NCBI GenBank assembly: GCA_002385475.1
Contig: DGDO01000077.1
Location: 31,388 to 52,915 of the forward strand
Direction of reading: 5' to 3'
Source of the DNA: Candidatus Sordicultor fermentans
GTDB taxonomy: Bacteria > Atribacterota > Atribacteria > Atribacterales > Caldatribacteriaceae
DNA length: 21,528 bases
Part shown: positions 7,890 through 14,514 of the stretch, in pieces
How positions within the stretch are numbered: the stretch's first letter is position 1
Layout of the letters: each line of letters opens with the position of its first letter
The notes under the pieces: model-generated
Told to the model about the DNA's origin: nothing
Databases searched by the model: none
The model's input: the letters and a program-made list of their open reading frames with translations, nothing else
Translations under genes and position numbers: made by a program

Positions 7890-8485
7890 AGGAGTTTTGG
7901 GATTGTTTTAAAAATGGCATTGTGGGAGAAAACCCCGTTTTACGCCTGATGATTGGTTTATGCTCAGTATTAGCAGTATCGGTGAGGCTGGAAAACTGCC
8001 TCTTTATGGGAGCGGCAGTTATTTTTGTTTTAACCGGATCCAACCTGGTGATATCGGCGATAAGAAATTTTGTTCCCAATGAAGTTCGTATTCCCATCTT
8101 CATTGTGGTAATTTCTACTTTTACTACTATTGTGGATCTGGTGATGAAAGCCTATCTCCCTGCCCTTTCTGAGGCTTTAGGGGTTTTCATTCCTCTGATT
8201 GTAGTTAACTGTATTATTATGGCTCGGGCAGAAGCTTTTGCCTCTCGAAAGCCAGTGATATTGACGATAGCTGATTCTCTGGGAATGGGGGTAGGGTACA
8301 CTTTAGTAATCGCAGCCATTGGTGTGGTGAGAGAACTTTTCGGCTACGGGCAATTTTTTTACCACCAAATATTTCCTTCTTCTTACCAGGGCATGATGAT
8401 TATGATTCTTCCCCCCGGAGCTTTCCTTCTTATTGGTATTTACATTGCTTTGCTAAATCATTTCCATCGGAGGGATAATCTATGA
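7886..8485 (+). CDS. rnfE: Rnf electron transport complex subunit E
   Basis: RnfE is an integral membrane subunit of about six helices, homologous to RnfA and NqrD, in the ion channel and membrane redox core. I chose ATG 7886, not the upstream in-frame ATG 7844, because it has GGAGGAGGTGAG upstream, overlaps the rnfG stop in ATGA, and gives the family-length 199 residues. Family segments are ENPVLRLMIGLCSVLAV, GSNLVISAIRNFVPNEVRIP and VVNCIIMARAEAFA. C26 and C109 are the conserved cysteines that, with the RnfA pair, are thought to hold a membrane-embedded 2Fe-2S cluster. The stop overlaps rnfA. Confidence 0.95.
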   Translation: MKEFWDCFKNGIVGENPVLRLMIGLCSVLAVSVRLENCLFMGAAVIFVLTGSNLVISAIRNFVPNEVRIPIFIVVISTFTTIVDLVMKAYLPALSEALGVFIPLIVVNCIIMARAEAFASRKPVILTIADSLGMGVGYTLVIAAIGVVRELFGYGQFFYHQIFPSSYQGMMIMILPPGAFLLIGIYIALLNHFHRRDNL

Positions 8486-9066
8486 GTGCTATGGACCTTT
8501 TCAAAATTTTTATCAGTGCTGCCTTGGTAGATAATATCATTTTAGCTCGCTATATCGGGCTATGTCCTTACATTGGGATGTCTTCTAATGTGGCGAATTC
8601 CCTGGGGATGGGGATGGCAGTTACCTTTGTCATGGTTTTAGCTTCTATAGCTACTTGGGCTTTGTGGAACTTTATTTTTGTGCCTCTGGGGTTGGAATAT
8701 CTCCAGATTATGGTGTTTATTCTAGTAATTGCTGTTTTAGTGCAATTACTAGAAGCGATTCTCAAGAAAACGGTGCCTAACTTATACCAGGCCATGGGCA
8801 TATATCTCCCTCTTATTACCACTAATTGTGCTATTTTAGCAGTTACCTTTTTTGGAGTAGACTATAATTATAATCTTCTTCAAGTAGTGGTATATAGTAT
8901 AGGTGTAGCATTAGGGTTTACGATAGCTTTGCTGCTTTTAGCTGGAATCAGGGAAAAACTGAGATTTTCTAAAGTTCCGCAGTTTTACCAGGGTTATCCC
9001 ATAGTTTTTATTTCCACTTGTCTTTTAGCTATCGCTTTTATGGGCTTTAAGGGCCTGGTGAAATAG
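8482..9066 (+). CDS. rnfA: Rnf electron transport complex subunit A
   Basis: RnfA is the second of the paired membrane subunits of the Rnf core (NqrE homologue). The 194 residues form about six helices. ARYIGLCPYIGMS carries C28 and LPLITTNCAILAV carries C116, the conserved cysteines expected to ligate the intramembrane 2Fe-2S cluster with RnfE. Other family features are VFILVIAVLVQLLEAILKK and GIREKLRFSKVPQFYQGYP. The start ATG overlaps the rnfE stop in ATGA. The rnfB start follows after nine bases. A perfect 13-base-pair inverted repeat lies in the coding region at 8720-8754. Confidence 0.95.
   Translation: MSAMDLFKIFISAALVDNIILARYIGLCPYIGMSSNVANSLGMGMAVTFVMVLASIATWALWNFIFVPLGLEYLQIMVFILVIAVLVQLLEAILKKTVPNLYQAMGIYLPLITTNCAILAVTFFGVDYNYNLLQVVVYSIGVALGFTIALLLLAGIREKLRFSKVPQFYQGYPIVFISTCLLAIAFMGFKGLVK
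8720..8754 (+). repeat. Perfect 13-bp inverted repeat (hairpin) inside rnfA
   Basis: The left arm TTCTAGTAATTGC (8720-8732) and the right arm GCAATTACTAGAA (8742-8754) are exact reverse complements around the 9-base loop TGTTTTAGT. The repeat encodes the conserved helix VFILVIAVLVQLLEA, so coding is undisturbed. There is no T run after it. It is of the same size class as the rnfC repeat but unrelated in sequence. Confidence 0.85.
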
Positions 9067-9075
9067 GAGGTAGAT

Positions 9076-9921
9076 ATGGATATTCTAATGCCCACTGTTC
9101 TTATTGGGGTTTTGAGCCTGATTTTTGGAGTAATGCTGGCTTGGTTTTCTCAAAAGTTTGCAGTAGAAGTCAACCCTCTGGTGCAAAAGGCAGAGGAGGT
9201 TCTTCCCGGAGCTAATTGTGGAGCTTGTGGCTTTCCAGGGTGTTCTAATCTGGCAGAGAAAATTGTTGCCGGAGAAGCTCCTCCTGATGCCTGCCCCGCA
9301 GGAGGGCCAAAAGTGTGGGCTGAGCTGTCCGCTTTAGTGGGGAAAGAAGTTGACTCTCATCGGGAAGCGCAGAAAGCTGTTCTTCTCTGTCAAGGGGCAA
9401 GAGAAGTAGCAGGAGAGGTAGCAGTTTACCAGGGATTGAAAGATTGTAAAGCTGCTCACCTTCTGGGTAATTCTTTTAAAAGTTGCCGCTATGGATGTCT
9501 AGGTTTTGGAAACTGTGTAAGAGTTTGTCCTTTTGAAGCTATGATTATGGACGAAGAAAAGGGATTACCCATAATTATTGAGGATAAATGCACTGGTTGT
9601 GGAAAATGTGTGGAGGAGTGTCCTCGTTCTATTATTACCCTTCTTCCTGCTCGAGAACAAGTGGTAGAAGCTTGTGTCTCTCTGGCTTCCCCCCGGGAGA
9701 CCAGGCAGTCTTGTAAGAAGGGATGTATAAAATGCAGTATATGTGTGAAGTCTTGCCCGGAGGGAGCTATAACTTTGGAGGGAGGAAGAATAAAAATAGA
9801 CCGGGATAAATGCAATTTATGCGGGGTTTGTATAGAGAAGTGTCCTACCAAGTGTTTGATATGGGTGGGAAACGAGCTCGTTCTGGAAGAAAAAGAATTA
9901 GAAGCGAAAGTTGGAGGATAA
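9076..9921 (+). CDS. rnfB: Rnf electron transport complex subunit B, multi-cluster ferredoxin-type
   Basis: RnfB accepts electrons from reduced ferredoxin and passes them to the membrane core. The 281 residues start with a membrane helix (about 6-25), then a 4Fe-4S domain with C48, C51, C56 and C73 (NCGACGFPGC...DACP). The rest carries four ferredoxin-like sites: CRYGCLGFGNCVRVCP, CTGCGKCVEECP, KKGCIKCSICVKSCP and CNLCGVCIEKCP. This gives about five iron-sulfur clusters, the long form usual in clostridia and Thermotoga-like anaerobes. The start is ATG 9076 with AGGAGG just upstream. It is the last rnf gene; the kinase gene starts immediately at its stop. Confidence 0.95.
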   Translation: MDILMPTVLIGVLSLIFGVMLAWFSQKFAVEVNPLVQKAEEVLPGANCGACGFPGCSNLAEKIVAGEAPPDACPAGGPKVWAELSALVGKEVDSHREAQKAVLLCQGAREVAGEVAVYQGLKDCKAAHLLGNSFKSCRYGCLGFGNCVRVCPFEAMIMDEEKGLPIIIEDKCTGCGKCVEECPRSIITLLPAREQVVEACVSLASPRETRQSCKKGCIKCSICVKSCPEGAITLEGGRIKIDRDKCNLCGVCIEKCPTKCLIWVGNELVLEEKELEAKVGG

Positions 9922-9922
9922 A

Positions 9923-11398
9923 GTGGCTTTGCTTTTAGGGATAGATGTAGGAACCACTAATACTAAATTGCGGGTTTATAACCACGATGGAGAGATAAAG
10001 GAGGAGAGAAGCTTTCCTACTCCTCTTTTTCCTGATGAGGAGGGAGAGTTATATCACCCCCAGAAAATTCTACACCAAATTTTACAGGCTATCAGCCAAT
10101 TCTCCGGGGAACTAAGGCGAGAAATTATAGCTCTCAGTGTATCCAGTTATGCTGAAGTACTGGTTAAAGTGGGTGAAAATGGAGAACCGGTGGGTGGAAG
10201 TATTCCCTGGTACGATAATCGCACAGAAAAATACTTTCGGGAAATAGAATTAGACAAAGAAGAAGTTTATCGGATTAGCGGTCTTTATCCCTACCATATA
10301 TATTCTTTCTATAAGTTGTTCTGGCATCGAGAAAGAGAAAAAGAGGCTTTTGAGAAAACCAAATTCTGGACTTCTATGTCTGGTTTTATTCTCTTCTACT
10401 TTAGCGGGATTCCTTCTTTTGATTATTCCCTGGCTTCTCGTACCATGCTTTTCCGACAGAAAGAAAGATGCTGGTGGGAAGAAATGTTAGCACGAGCAGG
10501 ATTATCAGCAAAAGATATGGCGCCTCTTTATCCCTCAGGGGTAGTTTTGGGAACAGTGAGAGAGGAAGTAGCAAGAGACTGTGGCTTATCTCTTGATACA
10601 CTGGTAGTAACCGGGGGGCATGACCATCTCTGTGCCGCTCTTTCGGTGGGGGTATACAGAGAGGGGAGAGCTTTAATCTCTACTGGAACCACTGAGTCTC
10701 TAACCATGGCCCTGGAAAATTTGCCTTCTCTTTCTCCATCTGGAGAAGAAAAGCCTTTCTCCTGGGGACATCATGTGGCTTACCCCTATTACTATGCCAT
10801 GAACGGGATTTATAGTGGGGGCTACGCTGTTGATTGGATATTGAGATTATTAAAGGAAGATTATGCCTTTCTGGAAAATCTTTCTCCTCATTTTTCTCCT
10901 CGTGTTCCTATCTTTTTCCCTTATCTTCTGGGGGGAGATTATGAGGGAGCAAAGGGAGCATTTTTGAATCTCACAGGGGGTGCAGAAAGAGAAGAATTAA
11001 TCCTGGGTCTTCTTTTGGGTTTATGTTTTGAATATCGAAATATCTGGGAGAAAATGGAAAAAAATTTAGGTTTTCGAATAAAAGAAACCGCTAATGTAGG
11101 AGGAGGAACTCAAAATAGAGCATGGATGGAGTTAAAAGCCACTACTCTGGATAAAAATATCCCTGTTCCCCGGGATAGAGAAGGAAGTTGCCGGGGTGCT
11201 GCTCTTTTGGCTGGTTTAGGTGCCGGAGTCTATAAAGATTTTGAAGAAGCTTTTCAAAAAACTTTCCGCGTTAGAGAAGTGTTTGAACCTCAAAAGGAGT
11301 GGCAAGAAAGCTTAGAAAAATGGTTTAGAGTGTATGTGGAGGTGGAAAAAGACTTGAGAGAAATCAATGAAAAATTAGGAGTTCTATATGATAGATAA
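9923..11398 (+). CDS. FGGY-family carbohydrate kinase
   Basis: FGGY kinases phosphorylate pentoses, hexoses, glycerol or related polyols with ATP in the cytoplasm. I chose GTG 9923 (491 residues) over TTG 9911: GGAGG at 9913-9917 is well placed for GTG, and MALLLGIDVGTTNTKLRVY matches the family start. The phosphate loop is GIDVGTTNTK, the catalytic base is D234 in GGHDHLCAA, followed by STGTTES, and the C-terminal adenosine-binding segment is NVGGGTQNRAWMELKA. The length is normal for the family. The sugar cannot be named: it is neither clearly XylB nor GlpK. The gene starts one base after the rnfB stop and overlaps the next gene, so it is part of the Rnf operon, an uncommon neighbour for a sugar kinase. 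Confidence 0.88.
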   Translation: MALLLGIDVGTTNTKLRVYNHDGEIKEERSFPTPLFPDEEGELYHPQKILHQILQAISQFSGELRREIIALSVSSYAEVLVKVGENGEPVGGSIPWYDNRTEKYFREIELDKEEVYRISGLYPYHIYSFYKLFWHREREKEAFEKTKFWTSMSGFILFYFSGIPSFDYSLASRTMLFRQKERCWWEEMLARAGLSAKDMAPLYPSGVVLGTVREEVARDCGLSLDTLVVTGGHDHLCAALSVGVYREGRALISTGTTESLTMALENLPSLSPSGEEKPFSWGHHVAYPYYYAMNGIYSGGYAVDWILRLLKEDYAFLENLSPHFSPRVPIFFPYLLGGDYEGAKGAFLNLTGGAEREELILGLLLGLCFEYRNIWEKMEKNLGFRIKETANVGGGTQNRAWMELKATTLDKNIPVPRDREGSCRGAALLAGLGAGVYKDFEEAFQKTFRVREVFEPQKEWQESLEKWFRVYVEVEKDLREINEKLGVLYDR

Positions 11399-11642
11399 TA
11401 GAGTAGGAGTGGTAGGGATAATAGTTACCGATCGAGAAAAGCAGGCTGAGCGGGTGAATGAAATTTTGGGAGAGTTTGGAGAGCTAATCGTGGGGAGAAT
11501 GGGTATTCCTTATCGAGAAAGGAATGTCTCGGTAATTGCTTTAATTGTAGATGGTAGCACAGACGAGCTGGGAGCTTTAACTGGTAAATTAGGGAGTATC
11601 CCGGGGGTGAAAGTGAAATCGGCTCTGGTTTCCTCTTCTTGA
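11388..11642 (+). CDS. TM1266-type iron-only hydrogenase system putative regulator
   Basis: This 84-residue protein resembles the TM1266 family, small ACT/NikR-C-like proteins found beside [FeFe] hydrogenase maturation or structural genes and annotated as putative system regulators. The match rests on NRVGVVGIIV at the start, the signature GRMGIPYRE at 36-44, VSVIALIVDG, and the ending ALTGKLGSIPGVKVKSA. No DNA-binding domain is visible, so action by ligand or protein binding is an inference. The ATG lies inside the end of the kinase gene, 11 bases overlapping, with AGGAG six bases upstream. No hydrogenase gene is in the window; co-transcription with Rnf is the only link to ferredoxin or hydrogen metabolism here. 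Confidence 0.85.
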   Translation: MIDNRVGVVGIIVTDREKQAERVNEILGEFGELIVGRMGIPYRERNVSVIALIVDGSTDELGALTGKLGSIPGVKVKSALVSSS

Positions 11643-11649
11643 GTTTCAA

Positions 11650-12840
11650 TCAGGAAAGAAAGTTCTTTTCGTTTTTCCTGGAAATAAAGAAAGCTATGAG
11701 CGGTAAAAAAGAAAGAGAGAAAAAAGCAGAGGGAAAGTTATTGTTAAAAGAGGAGAGAGAAAAAGCAAAAAGATTGGGGCCCACTATGCCTCCTAAGTTC
11801 AGGGCTACTTCTAACCATCCTAAAGCTTCTCCTTGTTTCTGTAGAGGAACGAAAGAGCGGAGGGAAAGAATAGTCCCAATGTAAAAGAATGCCCAGCTGA
11901 TGCTCAAAATACACTGAGGAAGAAGGATTAATACTCCTTGATGAAAAAAAGGAGCAATAAGGAAAGGAATAACGGTTAGTAAAAGCCCAAAGCGGGTGGA
12001 TCGGAAAGCCATCTGATCTGACCGGGAGCTTAGTTTTCCGCTCAGGGGGAAGAAAAATAATTGGGCTAAATTAGAAATAGCAATGACCGAGCCGATGAGA
12101 GCAGTGGTTTGACCCATATTTTTCCAGAAAAGGGGTAAGAAATAAGATAATCCGTTGACTGCGGTAGAACGAAGAAAAATGGAGAAGTAAAAAAGAGCAA
12201 CTCTTTTTTGCAAAATCCAGTGTTTGGCGGGATTATCTTCCTGAGAGAAGGGGACGGCTTTGCCCGTTTCCTCCTGAAGATAAAAAGTAAGGAAGAAAAT
12301 CAGAATGACCACCGAGCTTCCTAAATAGAAACTGGAGTTAGGATGAAGGTCTCCTAAAAATCCGCTTAAAAGACAACCTAAGGAGTAGCCTGCTGCTCGG
12401 GCAACATTGATAGCTGATATCTCTTTACTTCTCCTTTCTTCCTCCTCTATTTTGACTGTTAACTCATTAAGGGTCAAAGCCTGAGCTACCATAAAGAATC
12501 CAAAGAAAAATCGCACTATTACTAGACCCAATAAACATTGCATCAGGGGAATGAGAAGGCAAAAAAGAGCTTGTCCTAAAAGACTGATCAAAAGAGTTAC
12601 TTTTCTTTTGCTAAATTTGTCTACCACTTTCCCCCATAAGGGAGCACCTATTAAAGACCCTGCGGTAAAAGCAGATATAGCCAAACCAACTTCCGGGGGA
12701 GAAAAACCCATATCTGTGGCAAAGATGGAAAAGAGAACTGAGGTTAAGGCAAAAATAAAATTAGAAGCGAAAGCAATGCTTAAGAATATAAAAAAGTTTG
12801 TAGAACCCCTTTTTTTTGACCAGTTGTGTAATATTCTCAA
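11650..12840 (-). CDS. Major facilitator superfamily transporter (second gene of a tandem pair)
   Basis: This 396-residue hydrophobic protein has the length and about twelve helices of a full MFS carrier. The loop-2/3 motif of the family is recognisable in GAPLWGKVVDKFSKRKVTLL, a G-x-x-x-D-(K/R)-x-x-x-(K/R) pattern, with a central charged linker near residues 190-210 (EETGKAVPFSQEDNPAKHW). The substrate is unknown. The start is a TTG at 12840 that overlaps the stop of the upstream MFS gene in TTGA, suggesting translational coupling; no strong separate ribosome site is seen. It ends seven bases from the convergent Rnf operon. Confidence 0.83.
   Translation of the reverse strand: MRILHNWSKKRGSTNFFIFLSIAFASNFIFALTSVLFSIFATDMGFSPPEVGLAISAFTAGSLIGAPLWGKVVDKFSKRKVTLLISLLGQALFCLLIPLMQCLLGLVIVRFFFGFFMVAQALTLNELTVKIEEEERRSKEISAINVARAAGYSLGCLLSGFLGDLHPNSSFYLGSSVVILIFFLTFYLQEETGKAVPFSQEDNPAKHWILQKRVALFYFSIFLRSTAVNGLSYFLPLFWKNMGQTTALIGSVIAISNLAQLFFFPLSGKLSSRSDQMAFRSTRFGLLLTVIPFLIAPFFHQGVLILLPQCILSISWAFFYIGTILSLRSFVPLQKQGEALGWLEVALNLGGIVGPNLFAFSLSSFNNNFPSAFFSLSFLPLIAFFISRKNEKNFLS
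11651..11680. terminator. Possible hairpin at the convergent operon ends
   Basis: CAGGAAA at 11651-11657 pairs exactly with TTTCCTG at 11674-11680, with an inner GAAA/TTTC stem, eight bases after the TM1266-type gene stop. It overlaps the last codons of the minus-strand MFS gene. No clear T run follows on either strand, so termination is only a possibility. Confidence 0.3.
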
Positions 12841-13967
12841 CTACTCTCAACCCCGCAGTAGGCTTTTCTTTGAAAGAAAGAAGGAAAAAGAAGAAGAAAG
12901 ACAGTCATTCCTAAAGAGAAAAAGCCAGCGCTCTCAATCACCAGAGTTACTTGATTACCCAGTAGAGAGGAATAAAGAAGATGCAGAAAATGTCCAAAAG
13001 CCCAGGATAGACCCATAGCTACTGAAGAAGCAAAGGCACGATGTTGAGGAAATAGGTCTTGAGCTTCGCAGACGTTGGTGCTCATGCTCAAAAATGAGGA
13101 AAAGTCAGCCAGGAGGTAAGACAGGGTGAGGGAAATAATTCCTTCCGCCCGGGTAAAAATTAAAATAGCCACACCTAACCCTCCAAAAGATAGCAAATTT
13201 ACTAATCGATTATTGAACTGTGTCCTTATTCTACTTCCTATCGAGTTAGCTAAAAGTCCGGACATTACTCCTCCAGAGAGTAACATCCCTCCCATTACTA
13301 AACTATATCCTTGAAAATTTAAATAAATGGGGACAAAAGTATGGAAAATATCAGTGAAAAAAGTACGGATGCTCACCATTATCCAGATAGGCAGCAAGGG
13401 AAGAAAAAACTGAAGGGAGAATTTTTGCCTGGGGATAGAGGAAGATATATTATAATCTCTTTTTCTCAAGATTATCAAAAACAGAATAGTCCAGCATATC
13501 CAGATCCCCAAAGTTAGAGGCACTATTCCAGATATGCCTCCACTGCTCACTATCCAGGTGATGAAAATAGGGCCTAGGGCAGCTCCAGCAATGCCTCCAG
13601 AGACAAACAAAGTTATCCCTTGAGAGCCACTTTCACCAGAGAGAGCCGCACCTTGAGGATGAAAAGAAGCGTTGGCTAAAAAAGCTACAACAAGGATAAG
13701 GAAGAGGGTATAGATGTGAGAAGAAAAAGGAATGAGAGACCAGGGTAATATTAAAAGAGAAAGGGAAATATAAAATTGTACTTCTGATTTTTGAAACAGA
13801 GGTCGGGTAGCAAAGAAAATCTGGCTGAGAGAGCTCAAAAGAGATAGGGTAGCGATAACCATAGCTATAGTTCGAGAATCAACTCCATATACTCCTATAA
13901 AATAGGGGCTGAGCGGTGAAGGGAAAGAGGCAAAAAAATCAGCTAAAAAGTGAGAAAGAAAAAGCAT
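12837..13967 (-). CDS. Major facilitator superfamily transporter (first gene of a tandem pair)
   Basis: This 376-residue multi-span protein begins HFLADFFASFPSPLSPYFIG, resembling the opening of fosmidomycin-resistance-like MFS members, but the resemblance is too general to name a substrate. About twelve helices can be traced, with a polar linker near residue 165-185 (LRKRDYNISSSIPRQKF). The ATG at 13967 is the first start in frame, since an in-frame stop lies three codons upstream; a GAGAGG run is about 13 bases away, longer than usual. It precedes and overlaps the second MFS gene. Upstream lies an inverted repeat (14028-14060) that could regulate the pair. Confidence 0.82.
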   Translation of the reverse strand: MLFLSHFLADFFASFPSPLSPYFIGVYGVDSRTIAMVIATLSLLSSLSQIFFATRPLFQKSEVQFYISLSLLILPWSLIPFSSHIYTLFLILVVAFLANASFHPQGAALSGESGSQGITLFVSGGIAGAALGPIFITWIVSSGGISGIVPLTLGIWICWTILFLIILRKRDYNISSSIPRQKFSLQFFLPLLPIWIMVSIRTFFTDIFHTFVPIYLNFQGYSLVMGGMLLSGGVMSGLLANSIGSRIRTQFNNRLVNLLSFGGLGVAILIFTRAEGIISLTLSYLLADFSSFLSMSTNVCEAQDLFPQHRAFASSVAMGLSWAFGHFLHLLYSSLLGNQVTLVIESAGFFSLGMTVFLLLFPSFFQRKAYCGVESS

Positions 13968-14027
13968 AAGTTTTTATTTTCCTCTCTTCTAATATCAATC
14001 TTTGTTTTCTGCTAATAAATTTGGTAG

Positions 14028-14060
14028 GTTTATATAATTTTATCATGGTAATATATAAAC
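14028..14060. promoter_or_regulatory. Inverted repeat upstream of the MFS pair, possible operator
   Basis: GTTTATATA (14028-14036) and TATATAAAC (14052-14060) are perfect 9-base inverted arms separated by 15 bases. The site is about 60 bases upstream of the minus-strand MFS start, where a promoter should lie. It is AT-rich, so chance is a real alternative. Confidence 0.35.
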
Positions 14061-14149
14061 TCAAGGTTTTGGTGGCTCTACTATAATAAAATGTAGGAAA
14101 AAAGCGCCCAAAAAGAAACACTGTGTTGGAGAGAGTGAGAATTCAGAAA

Positions 14150-14170
14150 AATACCCTTATTAAGGGTATT
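14150..14170. promoter_or_regulatory. 21-base perfect palindrome, candidate operator
   Basis: AATACCCTTA (14150-14159) and TAAGGGTATT (14161-14170) are exact 10-base inverted arms around a single central T. The compact symmetry fits a dimeric regulator site better than an RNA hairpin. It lies between the divergent MFS and liv transcription units, about 345 bases from livJ and 180 from the MFS start. The regulator is not identified. Confidence 0.5.
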
Positions 14171-14215
14171 GCGGGGGTGAAATAAGGAAAATTTCCCTTT
14201 TCTTTGAATGGAAAA

Positions 14216-14252
14216 GTATTTACCTGAGTTTGGCCGCCGGAGGTGAAAATAC
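14216..14252 (+). ncRNA. Bulged hairpin upstream of livJ, possible structured leader element
   Basis: GTATTTACCT (14216-14225) can pair over 10 base pairs with AGGTGAAAATAC (14241-14252), leaving a two-base bulge and a GC-rich 15-base loop (GAGTTTGGCCGCCGG). The GC-rich loop stands out in an AT-rich spacer. It would be transcribed only if a promoter upstream of 14200 is used. I match it to no known RNA family. Confidence 0.25.
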
Positions 14253-14441
14253 GGAATAGTAGAAGTAAAGGCTAAATTCTCGGGAAATTAAGAGAGGAAG
14301 CTTAAGAAAAAGCAAAAATTTTACTGATAGAACGTTGATACATGAAATATGAAATTGACCAAAAACCAGCTTTAATTATCTCGTATTTCAAATATTTTGA
14401 CATTTTTTCCACTTTCTGCAGCATATGAAGCCCGATTTTTC

Positions 14442-14470
14442 TTGACAAGGAGCCGGTGCAATGGTAATTT
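14442..14470 (+). promoter_or_regulatory. Putative sigma-70 type promoter of the liv operon
   Basis: A perfect TTGACA lies at 14442-14447. Seventeen bases on is TAATTT (14465-14470), a weak -10 matching three of six positions. Transcription from here would begin near 14477, downstream of the ATG at 14461, which agrees with the TTG start chosen for livJ. Confidence 0.45.
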
Positions 14471-14514
14471 TATGGCAAGTTTTTACCAAAATTCTTGAAA
14501 GGGGGATTTTAGAA

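Larger units (their letters stand above)
13968..14514. other. Gene-free divergent control region between the MFS pair and livJ
   Basis: About 550 bases without a convincing coding region. It holds an inverted repeat near the MFS side, a lone TATAAT at 14082-14087 on the plus strand without a good -35, a 21-base palindrome at 14150-14170, a bulged hairpin at 14216-14252, and a livJ-proximal promoter with TTGACA at 14442. If transcription began near the TATAAT, livJ would have a leader of about 420 bases; the proximal promoter would give about 40. I recognise no known riboswitch class. Confidence 0.6.

Noticed and set aside
12189..12209. 9-bp inverted repeat with a 3-base loop (AAAAAAGAG/CTCTTTTTT) within the second MFS gene
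   Set aside because: Low-complexity A and T runs make it likely by chance, unlike the mixed-sequence 13-bp repeats in rnfC and rnfA.
12551..13018. 155-residue plus-strand open frame within the MFS genes
   Set aside because: It lies antisense across two well-supported MFS genes, is Lys/Arg-rich in a way typical of an antisense shadow, and has no ribosome site or family match.
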